64,000 bases of DNA from Peribacillus deserti (lineage in GTDB: Bacteria > Bacillota > Bacilli > Bacillales > DSM-1321). The position numbers were made by a program, and so were the translations under genes. Below are positions 53,079 to 60,665 of this stretch, in pieces. The notes under the pieces are model-generated. The model did no database searches, was not told the DNA's origin, and saw only the letters and a list, made by a program, of their open reading frames with translations. Position 1 is the first letter of the stretch, and every line of letters starts with the position of its first letter. The DNA is taken from assembly GCF_016909175.1 (NCBI RefSeq), contig NZ_JAFBFI010000005.1:62001-126000 (forward strand), read 5' to 3'.

Positions 53079-53696
53079 TTAAGTGCGGAACATCAGCTTG
53101 CTGTCTACTATCTGATTAGCTATTTTATTAAAAAACTGAATGATGCTTCCGATGAGCAGCACAATCACAATTGTACCAATCCCCATAGTTCCGCCAAATA
53201 AGATTCCTAAGATCACCGCCGATCCTTCTAAAATCAAGCGGGATACACGCAGGCTCAACTTAAATCTCTGGCTGATGGCCACCATTGTGCCATCATATGG
53301 CATTCTTGGCAAATTAGTAGATAAGTAGATTCCCACTCCAAAGCCGATGAGGATCACCCCAATCAAAAAAACACTCCACTTTACCAGAAGAGGAGATACT
53401 GTTAAATCGATTCCTTTTACCACAACATACATCCAAAAATCAACCGTCACTCCCCAGAGTAACACGGTAATAAAGGACTCAATTTCCGGCCGTTTTTTAA
53501 GAAGAATAGCGTTAAATATCAGGAACCCCGCCTGCCATATCATTACCCATGTCCCCATTGTCAACCCAAATTTAACAGTAAGAGTAACAAATAAAATATC
53601 CCACGGCCCGGCTCCTACTGTAGAGTTGATAATTAAGGCTACCCCCAGGCAGGCAATTAAAATGCCGAACGCATATAACGGGATTTTTTTTATCAA
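53079..53696 (-). CDS. YczE/YyaS/YitT family membrane protein
   Basis: A 205-residue integral membrane protein with five or six hydrophobic segments. The conserved family features are STVGAGPWDILFVTL near residue 25 and YLSTNLPRMPYDGTMVAISQR near 125. Function of the family is not settled. The start is TTG 53696 after GAGGAGG. It follows the HAD phosphatase gene by 36 bp and is probably co-transcribed with it. Confidence 0.85.
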   Translation of the reverse strand: MIKKIPLYAFGILIACLGVALIINSTVGAGPWDILFVTLTVKFGLTMGTWVMIWQAGFLIFNAILLKKRPEIESFITVLLWGVTVDFWMYVVVKGIDLTVSPLLVKWSVFLIGVILIGFGVGIYLSTNLPRMPYDGTMVAISQRFKLSLRVSRLILEGSAVILGILFGGTMGIGTIVIVLLIGSIIQFFNKIANQIVDSKLMFRT

Positions 53697-53732
53697 ACCA
53701 TATCATCCTCCTCATATGATCTTTCGCTTAGG

Positions 53733-54509
53733 TTAAAGAAGCCCTGCCATTTCTAATCCATATAAAATGCCGTCGTCACCAGCATCCTTTGTTATATATT
53801 TAGCTGTTTCCTTCACTAACAAAGGTGCGTTTCCCATGGCAAAGCTATTCCTGACAAAACGGAGCATTTCTAAATCGTTCAATCCGTCTCCGAATGCATA
53901 GACATGTTCTTGTTTGATCCCCAGATGACGAATGACCGCTTCAATTCCTTTTGCCTTGGATCCTCCCGCTGGAAGAACATCAGCTGTGAAAGGATGCCAC
54001 CTGATAAACGTTAAATCTTTAAATGTTCCCGTGTATGAGCTTTGCTCTTCATCAAGGCAAAACAATAACGTTTGGTAAATTTCTCTATTCTTAAAGTAAG
54101 CGGGATCATGAATTAAGGGGTTATTTCCCTTTATATTGGAGAGGCTCTCCTTCAGGTATGGATGTTCCTCCATTGTAGATCTCATATTGGCCTGATCGAG
54201 AAATACGAGAGGGTGCTTCCGTTCTACTGCATATTGAAGTAGTAAATCCAGAGACTTTTCACTTAAAGGATTTTTGTGGATCACTTCCTTATTACAGACC
54301 ACATACTGGCCGTTAAAGCTGACAAAAGTATGGATATCAAGCTCCTCAAGCAGGTCTTTGAACATAAACGGTGCACGGCCTGTGGCGAGAGCCACTTCAT
54401 GTCCTTTCATCTTTAGTCTTTGCACTGCTTCTTTTGCTGAAGGCGGTAATTTTTTATTTTGATCAAGAAGCGTTCCATCTATATCAAAAAAAATTAACTG
54501 TTTTTCCAT
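53733..54509 (-). CDS. HAD-superfamily Cof-type phosphatase, YkrA-like
   Basis: A 258-residue haloacid-dehalogenase hydrolase of the Cof/IIB class that dephosphorylates sugar phosphates or similar metabolites. Motif I is FFDIDGTLLD (nucleophile Asp near 9), motif II ALATGRAP, motif III lysine in SKAKGIEAVIRH, and motif IV YAFGDGLNDLEMLRF. The C2 cap lies between about 85 and 190. AAGGAG precedes the ATG. It is first in a two-gene unit with the YczE-like gene. Confidence 0.9.
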   Translation of the reverse strand: MEKQLIFFDIDGTLLDQNKKLPPSAKEAVQRLKMKGHEVALATGRAPFMFKDLLEELDIHTFVSFNGQYVVCNKEVIHKNPLSEKSLDLLLQYAVERKHPLVFLDQANMRSTMEEHPYLKESLSNIKGNNPLIHDPAYFKNREIYQTLLFCLDEEQSSYTGTFKDLTFIRWHPFTADVLPAGGSKAKGIEAVIRHLGIKQEHVYAFGDGLNDLEMLRFVRNSFAMGNAPLLVKETAKYITKDAGDDGILYGLEMAGLL

Positions 54510-54681
54510 ATCTAAACTCCTTGATAATGATCTCTATAATGGAGGACATGTATGCGTATGGTAATAAAAAACACTGGATGAGAAACTGCCAAAGTAATTA
54601 TTCTCAAGTTTTACTTTGTATATAAACAATATGATTCCTATGCCATTTCATGCTCATTTAGAAGAATCTCTTAAACCTAAA

Positions 54682-54719
54682 ATTGGTTCTGGCGCTAATT
54701 AAGCAGTACCAGAACCAAT
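54682..54719 (-). terminator. Terminator of the GH4 gene
   Basis: A perfect 11-bp stem ATTGGTTCTGG/CCAGAACCAAT with a 16-nt loop; the minus strand continues with TTTAGG. Confidence 0.7.
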
Positions 54720-54732
54720 CGGGGTAAATACC

Positions 54733-56061
54733 TTAAGCTTCAACCACTTTAAAAAATTGCGGCAAGTGCTCTTTATGAGCTTCAAGCATTTCATCTACAA
54801 TTTGCTTGGCTAAGTTATCAGATGCTACAAGAGGATTAATTGTAAGCGCGAGAACGGCCTTATCATAATCACCTGTTACCGCTGCTTCTGCGGCAACCCG
54901 TTCAAATGATTTTATTTGCTGTACAAGTCCGCGGACGGCAACAGGAAGATCTCCTATAGATATCGGTTTCGGGCCTTCCTTAGTGATCACACAGCTGATT
55001 TCTACGGCGGAATCATCAGGAAGACTTGCGATCGCCCCATTATTTCTTGTATTCACAGGCTGAATGTCGCGCTTGTCATTATAGATGGAGGTAATCAGGC
55101 GGACGGCTGCATCAGAATAATAAGCTCCTCCCCTTTTTTCCAATTGCGGTGGCTTGATATCGAGATTAGGATCTTTATAGAGTTCAAATAAATCTTTTTC
55201 TAGTTTCTGAACAACCTCGGCACGTGTTTCCCCTTTTTCGAAGTTCTTTAGATCCTTTTCAACCATTTCGCGAGTTTTATAATAATACATATGGTACGGA
55301 CATGTTAGGACGTTTAATGCTTTTAAGAAGGACGGATCCCAGCCCTGGCCCTGAATATTCTTAACAAAGCTGCTGTTATTAGGATCCGTTAATAAATTGA
55401 TGACCTGGTCTTTCACACTTTCACCGTCAACATACACATCCAGGCCGTATACCATATGGTTTAATCCTGCAAAATCTATGCGGATGCGCGAGTGATCGAC
55501 ATCAAGCAGCTTGGCTACTCCCATTTCCATTCCAATCGGAACATTGCACAAGCCGACTACTTTACTGATATTGGAATAGCGAAGAACGGCTTCGGTAACC
55601 ATACCGGCAGGATTTGTGAAGTTGATCAGCCATGCATTTGGACAAAGCTCTTCCATGTCACGGCAGATATCCAATATAACCGGAATGGTGCGAAGCCCTT
55701 TAAAAAGTCCTCCAGGCCCATTGGTCTCTTGTCCTAATACGCCATATTTCATTGGAATTCTTTCATCTTTTGCACGAGCATCCAAAAGACCTACCCTGAA
55801 TTGCGTGGTTACAAAATCAGCGTCTTTTAATGCTTCTCTGCGGTCAAGGCTTAAGTGAACATCAATGGGCAATCCCGATTTTTCTACCATCCGTTTTGCA
55901 AGCTGTCCGACAATCTCCAGCTTTTCTCTTCCTGCTTCTACATCTACAAGCCATAATTCGCTGACCGGAAGCTCAGAGTATCGTTTAATAAAGCCTTCAA
56001 CTAGTTCCGGTGTATAACTGGATCCACCGCCAATGGTTGTAATTTTAATCCCTTTTTTCAT
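54733..56061 (-). CDS. licH: 6-phospho-beta-glucosidase, GH4 (LicH/ChbF type)
   Basis: A 442-residue NAD- and metal-dependent GH4 enzyme that cleaves phospho-disaccharides delivered by the PTS. The NAD motif is TTIGGGSSYTPELVEG (residues 8-23), the metal ligands are Cys172 in CNVPIG and His202 in GLNHM, and NFTNPAG is also present. Its ATG overlaps the stop of the upstream EIIA (ATGA). Length equals Bacillus LicH (442). The ChbG deacetylase nearby makes diacetylchitobiose a rival substrate to cellobiose/lichenan, so the symbol is by resemblance only. Confidence 0.9.
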   Translation of the reverse strand: MKKGIKITTIGGGSSYTPELVEGFIKRYSELPVSELWLVDVEAGREKLEIVGQLAKRMVEKSGLPIDVHLSLDRREALKDADFVTTQFRVGLLDARAKDERIPMKYGVLGQETNGPGGLFKGLRTIPVILDICRDMEELCPNAWLINFTNPAGMVTEAVLRYSNISKVVGLCNVPIGMEMGVAKLLDVDHSRIRIDFAGLNHMVYGLDVYVDGESVKDQVINLLTDPNNSSFVKNIQGQGWDPSFLKALNVLTCPYHMYYYKTREMVEKDLKNFEKGETRAEVVQKLEKDLFELYKDPNLDIKPPQLEKRGGAYYSDAAVRLITSIYNDKRDIQPVNTRNNGAIASLPDDSAVEISCVITKEGPKPISIGDLPVAVRGLVQQIKSFERVAAEAAVTGDYDKAVLALTINPLVASDNLAKQIVDEMLEAHKEHLPQFFKVVEA

Positions 56062-56387
56062 GAACTTACACCTCTCAATAATCTGATATTTTCATATAAA
56101 TCTACAAACTCTGCTGCCAAATCCTTTAAAGTCATAGCATTCATCAAATGATCCTGTGCGTGGACCATTAGAAGCGAAGTGTCAGTCTTTTCTCCCCGGA
56201 TTTCTGCTTGGATGAGTGCAGTTTGAAACTTGTGTGCTTCATTCAGTGCTTCTGAAGCTTCCTGTAACTTTGTTTTTGCTTCATCAAAGCTTCCCTGTTT
56301 TGCTGCATGAATGGCTTCCATGGCAGAGCTTCTTCCGTTTCCACCATGAAGAATAATCTGAAAAATGACAGATTCCATATCTTCCAT
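56058..56387 (-). CDS. PTS Lac-family EIIA, second copy
   Basis: A 109-residue EIIA with [15 protein letters not shown] and the phosphorylated His in [15 protein letters not shown]. The start is ATG 56387 after AAGGGAGGG. It is roughly 70 percent identical by eye to the EIIA at 56975-57280. Together with the EIIB upstream it forms a duplicated EIIB-EIIA pair without its own EIIC, in front of the GH4 gene. Confidence 0.92.
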   Translation of the reverse strand: MEDMESVIFQIILHGGNGRSSAMEAIHAAKQGSFDEAKTKLQEASEALNEAHKFQTALIQAEIRGEKTDTSLLMVHAQDHLMNAMTLKDLAAEFVDLYENIRLLRGVSS

Positions 56388-56465
56388 GTCTATGCCCTCC
56401 CTTGTACATTCTGTATCAATTGACAGCAATACTATATAAAATATGTAAATGAACTTATGAACCTC

Positions 56466-56777
56466 TTAGACGCGGGTGGCGGCCAGGTTCAAAGCTGTTT
56501 TTAATACTTCTGCTCCATTGCACATTCCATAATGGACCGGATTTATGGAGTCTACGGGGATGTTGCGTTCTTCGCCAAGCTTTTTCATCTGAGGTAATAG
56601 ATAACGAACTTGTGGTCCAAGTAACAGTACATCGGCAGCATCAATGTGGTTATTGATCGCGCCAGCTCCCTCTGCCCAAATCTTGCATTTTATTCCCTGT
56701 TCGGCAGCAGCTGCTTCCATTTTGGTAACTAATAAGCTGGTTGACATACCGGCTGCACAGCATAAAAGAATATTCAT
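56466..56777 (-). CDS. PTS Lac-family EIIB, second copy
   Basis: A 103-residue EIIB with the phospho-Cys motif [20 protein letters not shown] and [17 protein letters not shown] 56777 is preceded by GGAGG 8 nt upstream. It closely resembles the EIIB at 59416 (most residues identical over the first 20 and again in [14 protein letters not shown]). It opens a separate transcription unit with its own dyad, cre-like box and -10 upstream. Confidence 0.92.
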   Translation of the reverse strand: MNILLCCAAGMSTSLLVTKMEAAAAEQGIKCKIWAEGAGAINNHIDAADVLLLGPQVRYLLPQMKKLGEERNIPVDSINPVHYGMCNGAEVLKTALNLAATRV

Positions 56778-56849
56778 CAAGTTTCCCTCCAATAAAATGT
56801 ACTTCGTATATTAGCAAGTTTATTTCCAAGTTTGATATATTTTCATTCT

Positions 56850-56855
56850 AGTATA
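56850..56855 (-). promoter_or_regulatory. -10 box of the second PTS unit
   Basis: Minus-strand TATACT; the -35 position (ATATAT) is poor, as expected for a promoter needing an activator. Confidence 0.45.
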
Positions 56856-56868
56856 AAAACGCTTTCAT
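56854..56868 (-). promoter_or_regulatory. cre-like box of the second PTS unit
   Basis: Minus-strand ATGAAAGCGTTTTTA fits the cre consensus except at position 14. Confidence 0.55.
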
Positions 56869-56881
56869 AACCATATATCGT

Positions 56882-56902
56882 TTTTCCTTATATAAAGGAA
56901 AA
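56882..56902. promoter_or_regulatory. Dyad TTTTCCTT-N5-AAGGAAAA, possible LicR site
   Basis: Eight-bp perfect arms (56882-56889 and 56895-56902) directly upstream of the weak promoter. The outer TTTTCC/GGAAAA is shared with the larger dyad at 59805, which suggests the same activator. Confidence 0.55.
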
Positions 56903-56941
56903 TGTTAATATCAAACCGAAATAGTGAGTTGAAGAAAAACT

Positions 56942-56963
56942 GGGTCCCTTTAGTAAGAGACCC
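56942..56963 (-). terminator. Terminator between the two PTS units
   Basis: GGGTCCC/GAGACCC hairpin (one G-T pair); the minus strand continues with AGTTTTTC. It lies 12 bp after the first EIIA stop. Confidence 0.65.
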
Positions 56964-56974
56964 TAAAACATTAG

Positions 56975-57280
56975 TTATAAATGTTCATATAAGTCTACTA
57001 CTTCACCTGCTAGATCCTTAACTGTTATAGCATTCATTAAATGATCCTGGGCATGGACCATTAACAGAGACATTTCAAATTTTTGGCCGCGGACTTCATT
57101 TTGAATCAGTGTGGTCTGGAAGTGGTGAGCTTCATTTAGAGCTTCTCCGGCTTCCTTTAATTTTTCTCTTGCTTGGGTGAAATTGCCCTGTTTTGCAGCT
57201 GCAATGGCCTCCATAGCCGAGCTCCTCCCATTTCCACCATGAAGGATGATCTGAAAAATGATCTGCTCTTGTTCTACCAT
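56975..57280 (-). CDS. PTS Lac-family EIIA, first copy
   Basis: A 101-residue EIIA with the same motifs as its paralogue ([29 protein letters not shown]). GGGGAG precedes ATG 57280. It lies 13 bp after chbG and completes the EIIB-EIIC-ChbG-EIIA unit. Confidence 0.92.
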   Translation of the reverse strand: MVEQEQIIFQIILHGGNGRSSAMEAIAAAKQGNFTQAREKLKEAGEALNEAHHFQTTLIQNEVRGQKFEMSLLMVHAQDHLMNAITVKDLAGEVVDLYEHL

Positions 57281-57293
57281 CCTTTTCTCCCCT

Positions 57294-58049
57294 TTATACG
57301 TAAGATTGACCGGCTATTTGTTTATAAGTTACCAGTTCAATTCCTTGATCTAAGATGAAATCACGAACCTCTTGAGCAGTTAAGATGGCAAGCTCCCTGA
57401 CTCTTGGCAGTGCATACGAACTCCCAGTAAGAATTGCTTCATCAAGATAAGCAGGATGAGTCATAATTTCTGCCGTTTCATAGTCTTTTGTTTTATTTAT
57501 CACTTGAAAGATTGTTTCATTAGAAAGCTGATCACCATAAAATTCCGGATTAAAATATTGTACAGAAGATAATGAAGAATTCTCTCCCATTAACTCTGCC
57601 GCTGCCGGCCTTATGGGTATACCAAATTTAGCGGCCAACTTTCTAACGACCGGAAAAATTCTTTCATGCCCATGTACATGATGGTGACTGTCAAGATGTG
57701 TAGGTTTTAAGCCAAAGGATAGGAATTTTTCAATCTGGCTCGTTAACTCCTTTTCTACTTCCTCCAGGTCACCATTGCTTAAGACAGTATTGGTACTTAG
57801 AAAAGCGCCTTTTTCATTAACAAGTGAATGAACGCTGCTGTGAACGGGAAAACCGCAATCAAGCACAAGGTGAATGCCTACACCTAAACCAGGATTATTA
57901 AGGGCCAGAGCTGCAGCATGTGCAGCCCCCGGCATATTCGCCATCAAAGTGGCTGAGGTTACAATTCCATTCTGATAAGCCTCGATGATTCCAAGATTGA
58001 CTCCATTGGAATAACCGAAATCATCTGCATTAATAATTAATTTAACCAT
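57294..58049 (-). CDS. chbG: ChbG/YdjC-type carbohydrate deacetylase
   Basis: A 251-residue metal-dependent deacetylase that removes an acetyl group from N-acetylated disaccharides such as chitobiose-6-phosphate. Metal and catalytic residues are in NADDFG (Asp9, Asp10), GIHLVLD (His60) and [10 protein letters not shown] (His122-124), with IRPAAAE and [10 protein letters not shown] further on. ATG 58049 follows AGGAG; the frame is open further upstream but without a site. It starts 10 bp after the EIIC stop. Its presence inside the PTS unit points to N,N'-diacetylchitobiose as substrate (inference). Confidence 0.9.
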   Translation of the reverse strand: MVKLIINADDFGYSNGVNLGIIEAYQNGIVTSATLMANMPGAAHAAALALNNPGLGVGIHLVLDCGFPVHSSVHSLVNEKGAFLSTNTVLSNGDLEEVEKELTSQIEKFLSFGLKPTHLDSHHHVHGHERIFPVVRKLAAKFGIPIRPAAAELMGENSSLSSVQYFNPEFYGDQLSNETIFQVINKTKDYETAEIMTHPAYLDEAILTGSSYALPRVRELAILTAQEVRDFILDQGIELVTYKQIAGQSYV

Positions 58050-58059
58050 ATCTAATCTC

Positions 58060-59403
58060 CTAAGCCTGCAGTTTTTTGGCAGTAGTAATTTCAATTGCAC
58101 CTTGTTCTTCAGAATACTTTTGCTTATCCCACATTCTAAAGAATGGATAGTAGATGCCGAATGCTAAAGCAAAGTTTACCAATTGAAGGACAGCTCCAGA
58201 AAGTTTTCCGCCTGTTGCAAGATATCCGCCAATGATTGGAGGCATTGTCCAAGGAACTGCAATTCCTGCCGGTTTGGCAACTAATCCGGTAGTCATTCCA
58301 ATATACGTTGTAACTACCATAACCAGCGGCGTCAAGACGAATGGAACAATCATTAAGGGGTTCATTACAATCGGCATCCCAAATGTAATCGGTTCATTAA
58401 TGTTGAAAAATCCCGGGCCGATAGCAAGTCTGCCCAGCTGCTTCATCTGCTGGCTTCGGGCACGCAGAATCATAGCTAGTACAAGAGCTAATGTGGCTCC
58501 GCTTCCTCCTACATAAATGAAGATATCAATGAACTGCTGCGTAAAGATGTTTGGTACGGCCTGATCGGCTTGAAATGCAAGCCGGTTTTCATCCATGGAA
58601 GAAAGCCAAATCGGACCCATAACTCCTCCAACAATGGAGGCACCATGCAGACCGCAGGACCATAATAACTGGATCAGGAAAACAGCTACCAGAGTCCCAA
58701 TTAAGCTTCCGCCAAGAACACCCAGCGGCTTTCCTAACACTTCTCCCACAATATTGTGCAAGCTTTCAAAGCTTGTGTTTTCAACGATTAATCGTAAAAC
58801 CCATATAAGTGCGATAACAACAAAACCTGGGATCAGCGCAACGAAAGATTTGGCAACCGCCGGCGGTACTCCGTCAGGCATTCTGATAATAATGTTCTTT
58901 TGAATAATAAATCGATATATTTCTGTAGAGATCATAGCGATAAGCATTGCTACAAACAATCCTTTGCTTCCCATTAACGCCGATGGAATGGCTCCGCCTA
59001 CCATAATAGCTTCTTTTGCTCCCTCAGGTGTAAAAGGCACTTGGTACGGAGTTGCAAGCAAAAAGGCTGCAACGGAAATAGCTCCTGCCGTTAATGCATC
59101 CACATTGTATTTTTCCGCCAGTCGGTATGCGATACCAAAGGCTGCAATAAGGGCCATAATATCAAAGGTAGCACCAACCGGATACATCAGCTTGGTCAGC
59201 CAGGCATCCCCAAATGTCCTTGCCATAAAATCTTCATATCCTGGTATTGGAAGGAACCCGAGAATAAGGAACAATGACCCAACAATGATAAGCGGCATAG
59301 TCAATATAATACCGTCACGCAAAGCCTGTAAATGGCGCTGGCCCGCAACTCGTCCAGCAGCTGGCATGACCTTGTTTTCCAAAATATCATTTAACCTACT
59401 CAT
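58060..59403 (-). CDS. PTS Lac-family EIIC
   Basis: A 447-residue sugar-specific membrane channel with about ten hydrophobic segments and the conserved NINEPITFGMPIVMNPLMIVP-type substrate motif (near 340). AGGGGAG precedes ATG 59403. Homologous to GmuC and LicC. It is the only EIIC for the two EIIB/EIIA pairs of this locus. Likely imports a beta-linked disaccharide, either cellobiose-like or diacetylchitobiose. Confidence 0.93.
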   Translation of the reverse strand: MSRLNDILENKVMPAAGRVAGQRHLQALRDGIILTMPLIIVGSLFLILGFLPIPGYEDFMARTFGDAWLTKLMYPVGATFDIMALIAAFGIAYRLAEKYNVDALTAGAISVAAFLLATPYQVPFTPEGAKEAIMVGGAIPSALMGSKGLFVAMLIAMISTEIYRFIIQKNIIIRMPDGVPPAVAKSFVALIPGFVVIALIWVLRLIVENTSFESLHNIVGEVLGKPLGVLGGSLIGTLVAVFLIQLLWSCGLHGASIVGGVMGPIWLSSMDENRLAFQADQAVPNIFTQQFIDIFIYVGGSGATLALVLAMILRARSQQMKQLGRLAIGPGFFNINEPITFGMPIVMNPLMIVPFVLTPLVMVVTTYIGMTTGLVAKPAGIAVPWTMPPIIGGYLATGGKLSGAVLQLVNFALAFGIYYPFFRMWDKQKYSEEQGAIEITTAKKLQA

Positions 59404-59415
59404 ACTGTCACTCCC

Positions 59416-59721
59416 CTATTTTCCTGATAATTGCTTAGCAAATTTTAGAACCTCAGCACCGTTGCACATTCCATAATGGACCGTATTGATCACATCCACG
59501 GGAATTCCTTTTTCTTCCCCGAGTTTTTTTAACTGCGGGAGCAAATAACGGACTTGCGGCCCGACTAACAATACATCTGCTTCATTAATGTGATTTTTTA
59601 CCGCATCACCAGGAACGGCCCATATTTTGCAGCTAAGTCCTTCATCTGAAGCAGCCTTTTCCATTTTGGTAACTAGCAAGCTCGTTGACATTCCTGCTGC
59701 ACAGCATAATAAGATGTTCAC
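59416..59721 (-). CDS. PTS Lac-family EIIB, first copy
   Basis: A 101-residue EIIB with the phospho-Cys motif [19 protein letters not shown]. The start is GTG 59721, 7 nt after GGGAGG; a further GTG at 59736 lies in front of the site. First gene of the unit under the LicR-type dyad and a perfect cre box. Confidence 0.92.
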   Translation of the reverse strand: MNILLCCAAGMSTSLLVTKMEKAASDEGLSCKIWAVPGDAVKNHINEADVLLVGPQVRYLLPQLKKLGEEKGIPVDVINTVHYGMCNGAEVLKFAKQLSGK

Positions 59722-59762
59722 CCCTTCGCCTCCCACCTTTTATTTATTAAATTTTCTTACTA

Positions 59763-59768
59763 TTTATA
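59763..59768 (-). promoter_or_regulatory. -10 box of the first PTS unit
   Basis: Minus-strand TATAAA about 40 bp before the EIIB start. Sixteen bp upstream is TGTAAG, a weak -35 that lies inside the cre box. A weak -35 is usual for LicR-activated promoters. Confidence 0.5.
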
Positions 59769-59776
59769 GTTTAACT

Positions 59777-59791
59777 TGAAAACGCTTACAT
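59777..59791 (-). promoter_or_regulatory. Perfect cre box of the first PTS unit
   Basis: Minus-strand ATGTAAGCGTTTTCA matches every fixed position of WTGNAANCGNWNNCW and overlaps the -35 region, so CcpA repression is likely. Confidence 0.8.
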
Positions 59792-59804
59792 CTCATCACA
59801 TATA

Positions 59805-59837
59805 TTTTCCGTTAACGGCCCTCTTCTTAACGGAAAA
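59805..59837. promoter_or_regulatory. Perfect 11-bp dyad, probable LicR activator site
   Basis: TTTTCCGTTAA (59805-59815) and TTAACGGAAAA (59827-59837) are exact inverted repeats with an 11-bp spacer. They lie upstream of the promoter, where an activator would bind. The LicR-type regulator gene is 0.8 kb away. Confidence 0.75.
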
Positions 59838-60152
59838 GCCTGTTTTGGATGGCTGCTCTGTATTCCCATATCACAAAAAGTGGTGTTTCTAAGTCCCGTG
59901 TACAGCCGTTAAATAAGATTGTATGGACAGCCCTGTACAAACGAATGAAATAGGTACTTGATTGCGGTTACTTGTTTTTTTATTAACTTAGATTCTTTTC
60001 ATAAGCAGCGGGAACAAAGGTTTTTGAATTTTTTTGTGGAATAGTAATCACTATAATAAACTTTATTTAAATTTTTGGTGTGAACAGATCAGGAGTTTTT
60101 TGTCAGGCAGCATAATAGGAAAGCTTAATTTTTTTCTGAGGGCATGATAGAA
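59838..60152. other. Intergenic region upstream of the PTS operon
   Basis: No gene or further regulatory pattern recognised between the LicR-type dyad and the DUF5412 remnant. Confidence 0.4.
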
Positions 60153-60514
60153 ATGAAGCAAGTAAAAAAGCATTATTTTTTAATTTTTACAGCCTTTTTA
60201 GTATTAGGATCTATGTACATATTCCAGTCTTTAAATCCAAATTTAAATTGCTTAAAGGTATCTGAAGAAAATAATGCAGGAACTTTTCACCTGATGGAAA
60301 GAAAAAAATAACGGTTTATTTCAACGGAGGGCTCATATTCTATACAGATTCAACCTACGTAGGACTACTAGAAGACTCTACCACTGGATTAACAAAGAAC
60401 ATGTTTTTAGTATCACCGAACATAAGAGATATTCGATGGATTGATAGGGATACAGTTTCTGTCAATGGTAGAGAAATATCCATCGATGATACTTATGATT
60501 TTAGAAAAGAATAA
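60153..60514 (+). pseudogene. DUF5412-like small membrane-anchored protein, frameshifted
   Basis: From ATG 60153 (GAGGG 10 nt before) the frame gives a lysine-rich start and one membrane helix (HYFLIFTAFLVLGSMYIFQ), then stops at 60309 after TFHLMERKK. The next frame continues from about 60288 as SPDGKKKITVYFNGG and then VGLLEDSTTGL and IRDIRWIDRDTVSVNG to TAA 60512. Adding one T to the TTTT at 60284-60287 restores a single 120-residue protein. The pattern (membrane helix, Asn-Cys, SPDGKKK, IRWIDRDT) matches DUF5412 proteins of Bacillus, whose function is unknown. Confidence 0.8.
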
Positions 60515-60621
60515 AGTTTGAGGAAAACCCCTTTTTTAAGAAGGAATGGATGATAATTTCTATATCCATTCTTTTTATTTGACAATAACCTATAAATTTA
60601 CCATTGCCAGCAAAAAAAAAT

Positions 60622-60649
60622 CCACCTCTCTTTAAGTCCAAAGAGGGTG
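60622..60649 (-). terminator. Terminator of licR
   Basis: CCACCTCTCTTT against AAAGAGGGTG with small bulges; the minus strand continues with nine T. Confidence 0.75.
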
Positions 60650-60665
60650 AATACCATTTTTCTGC

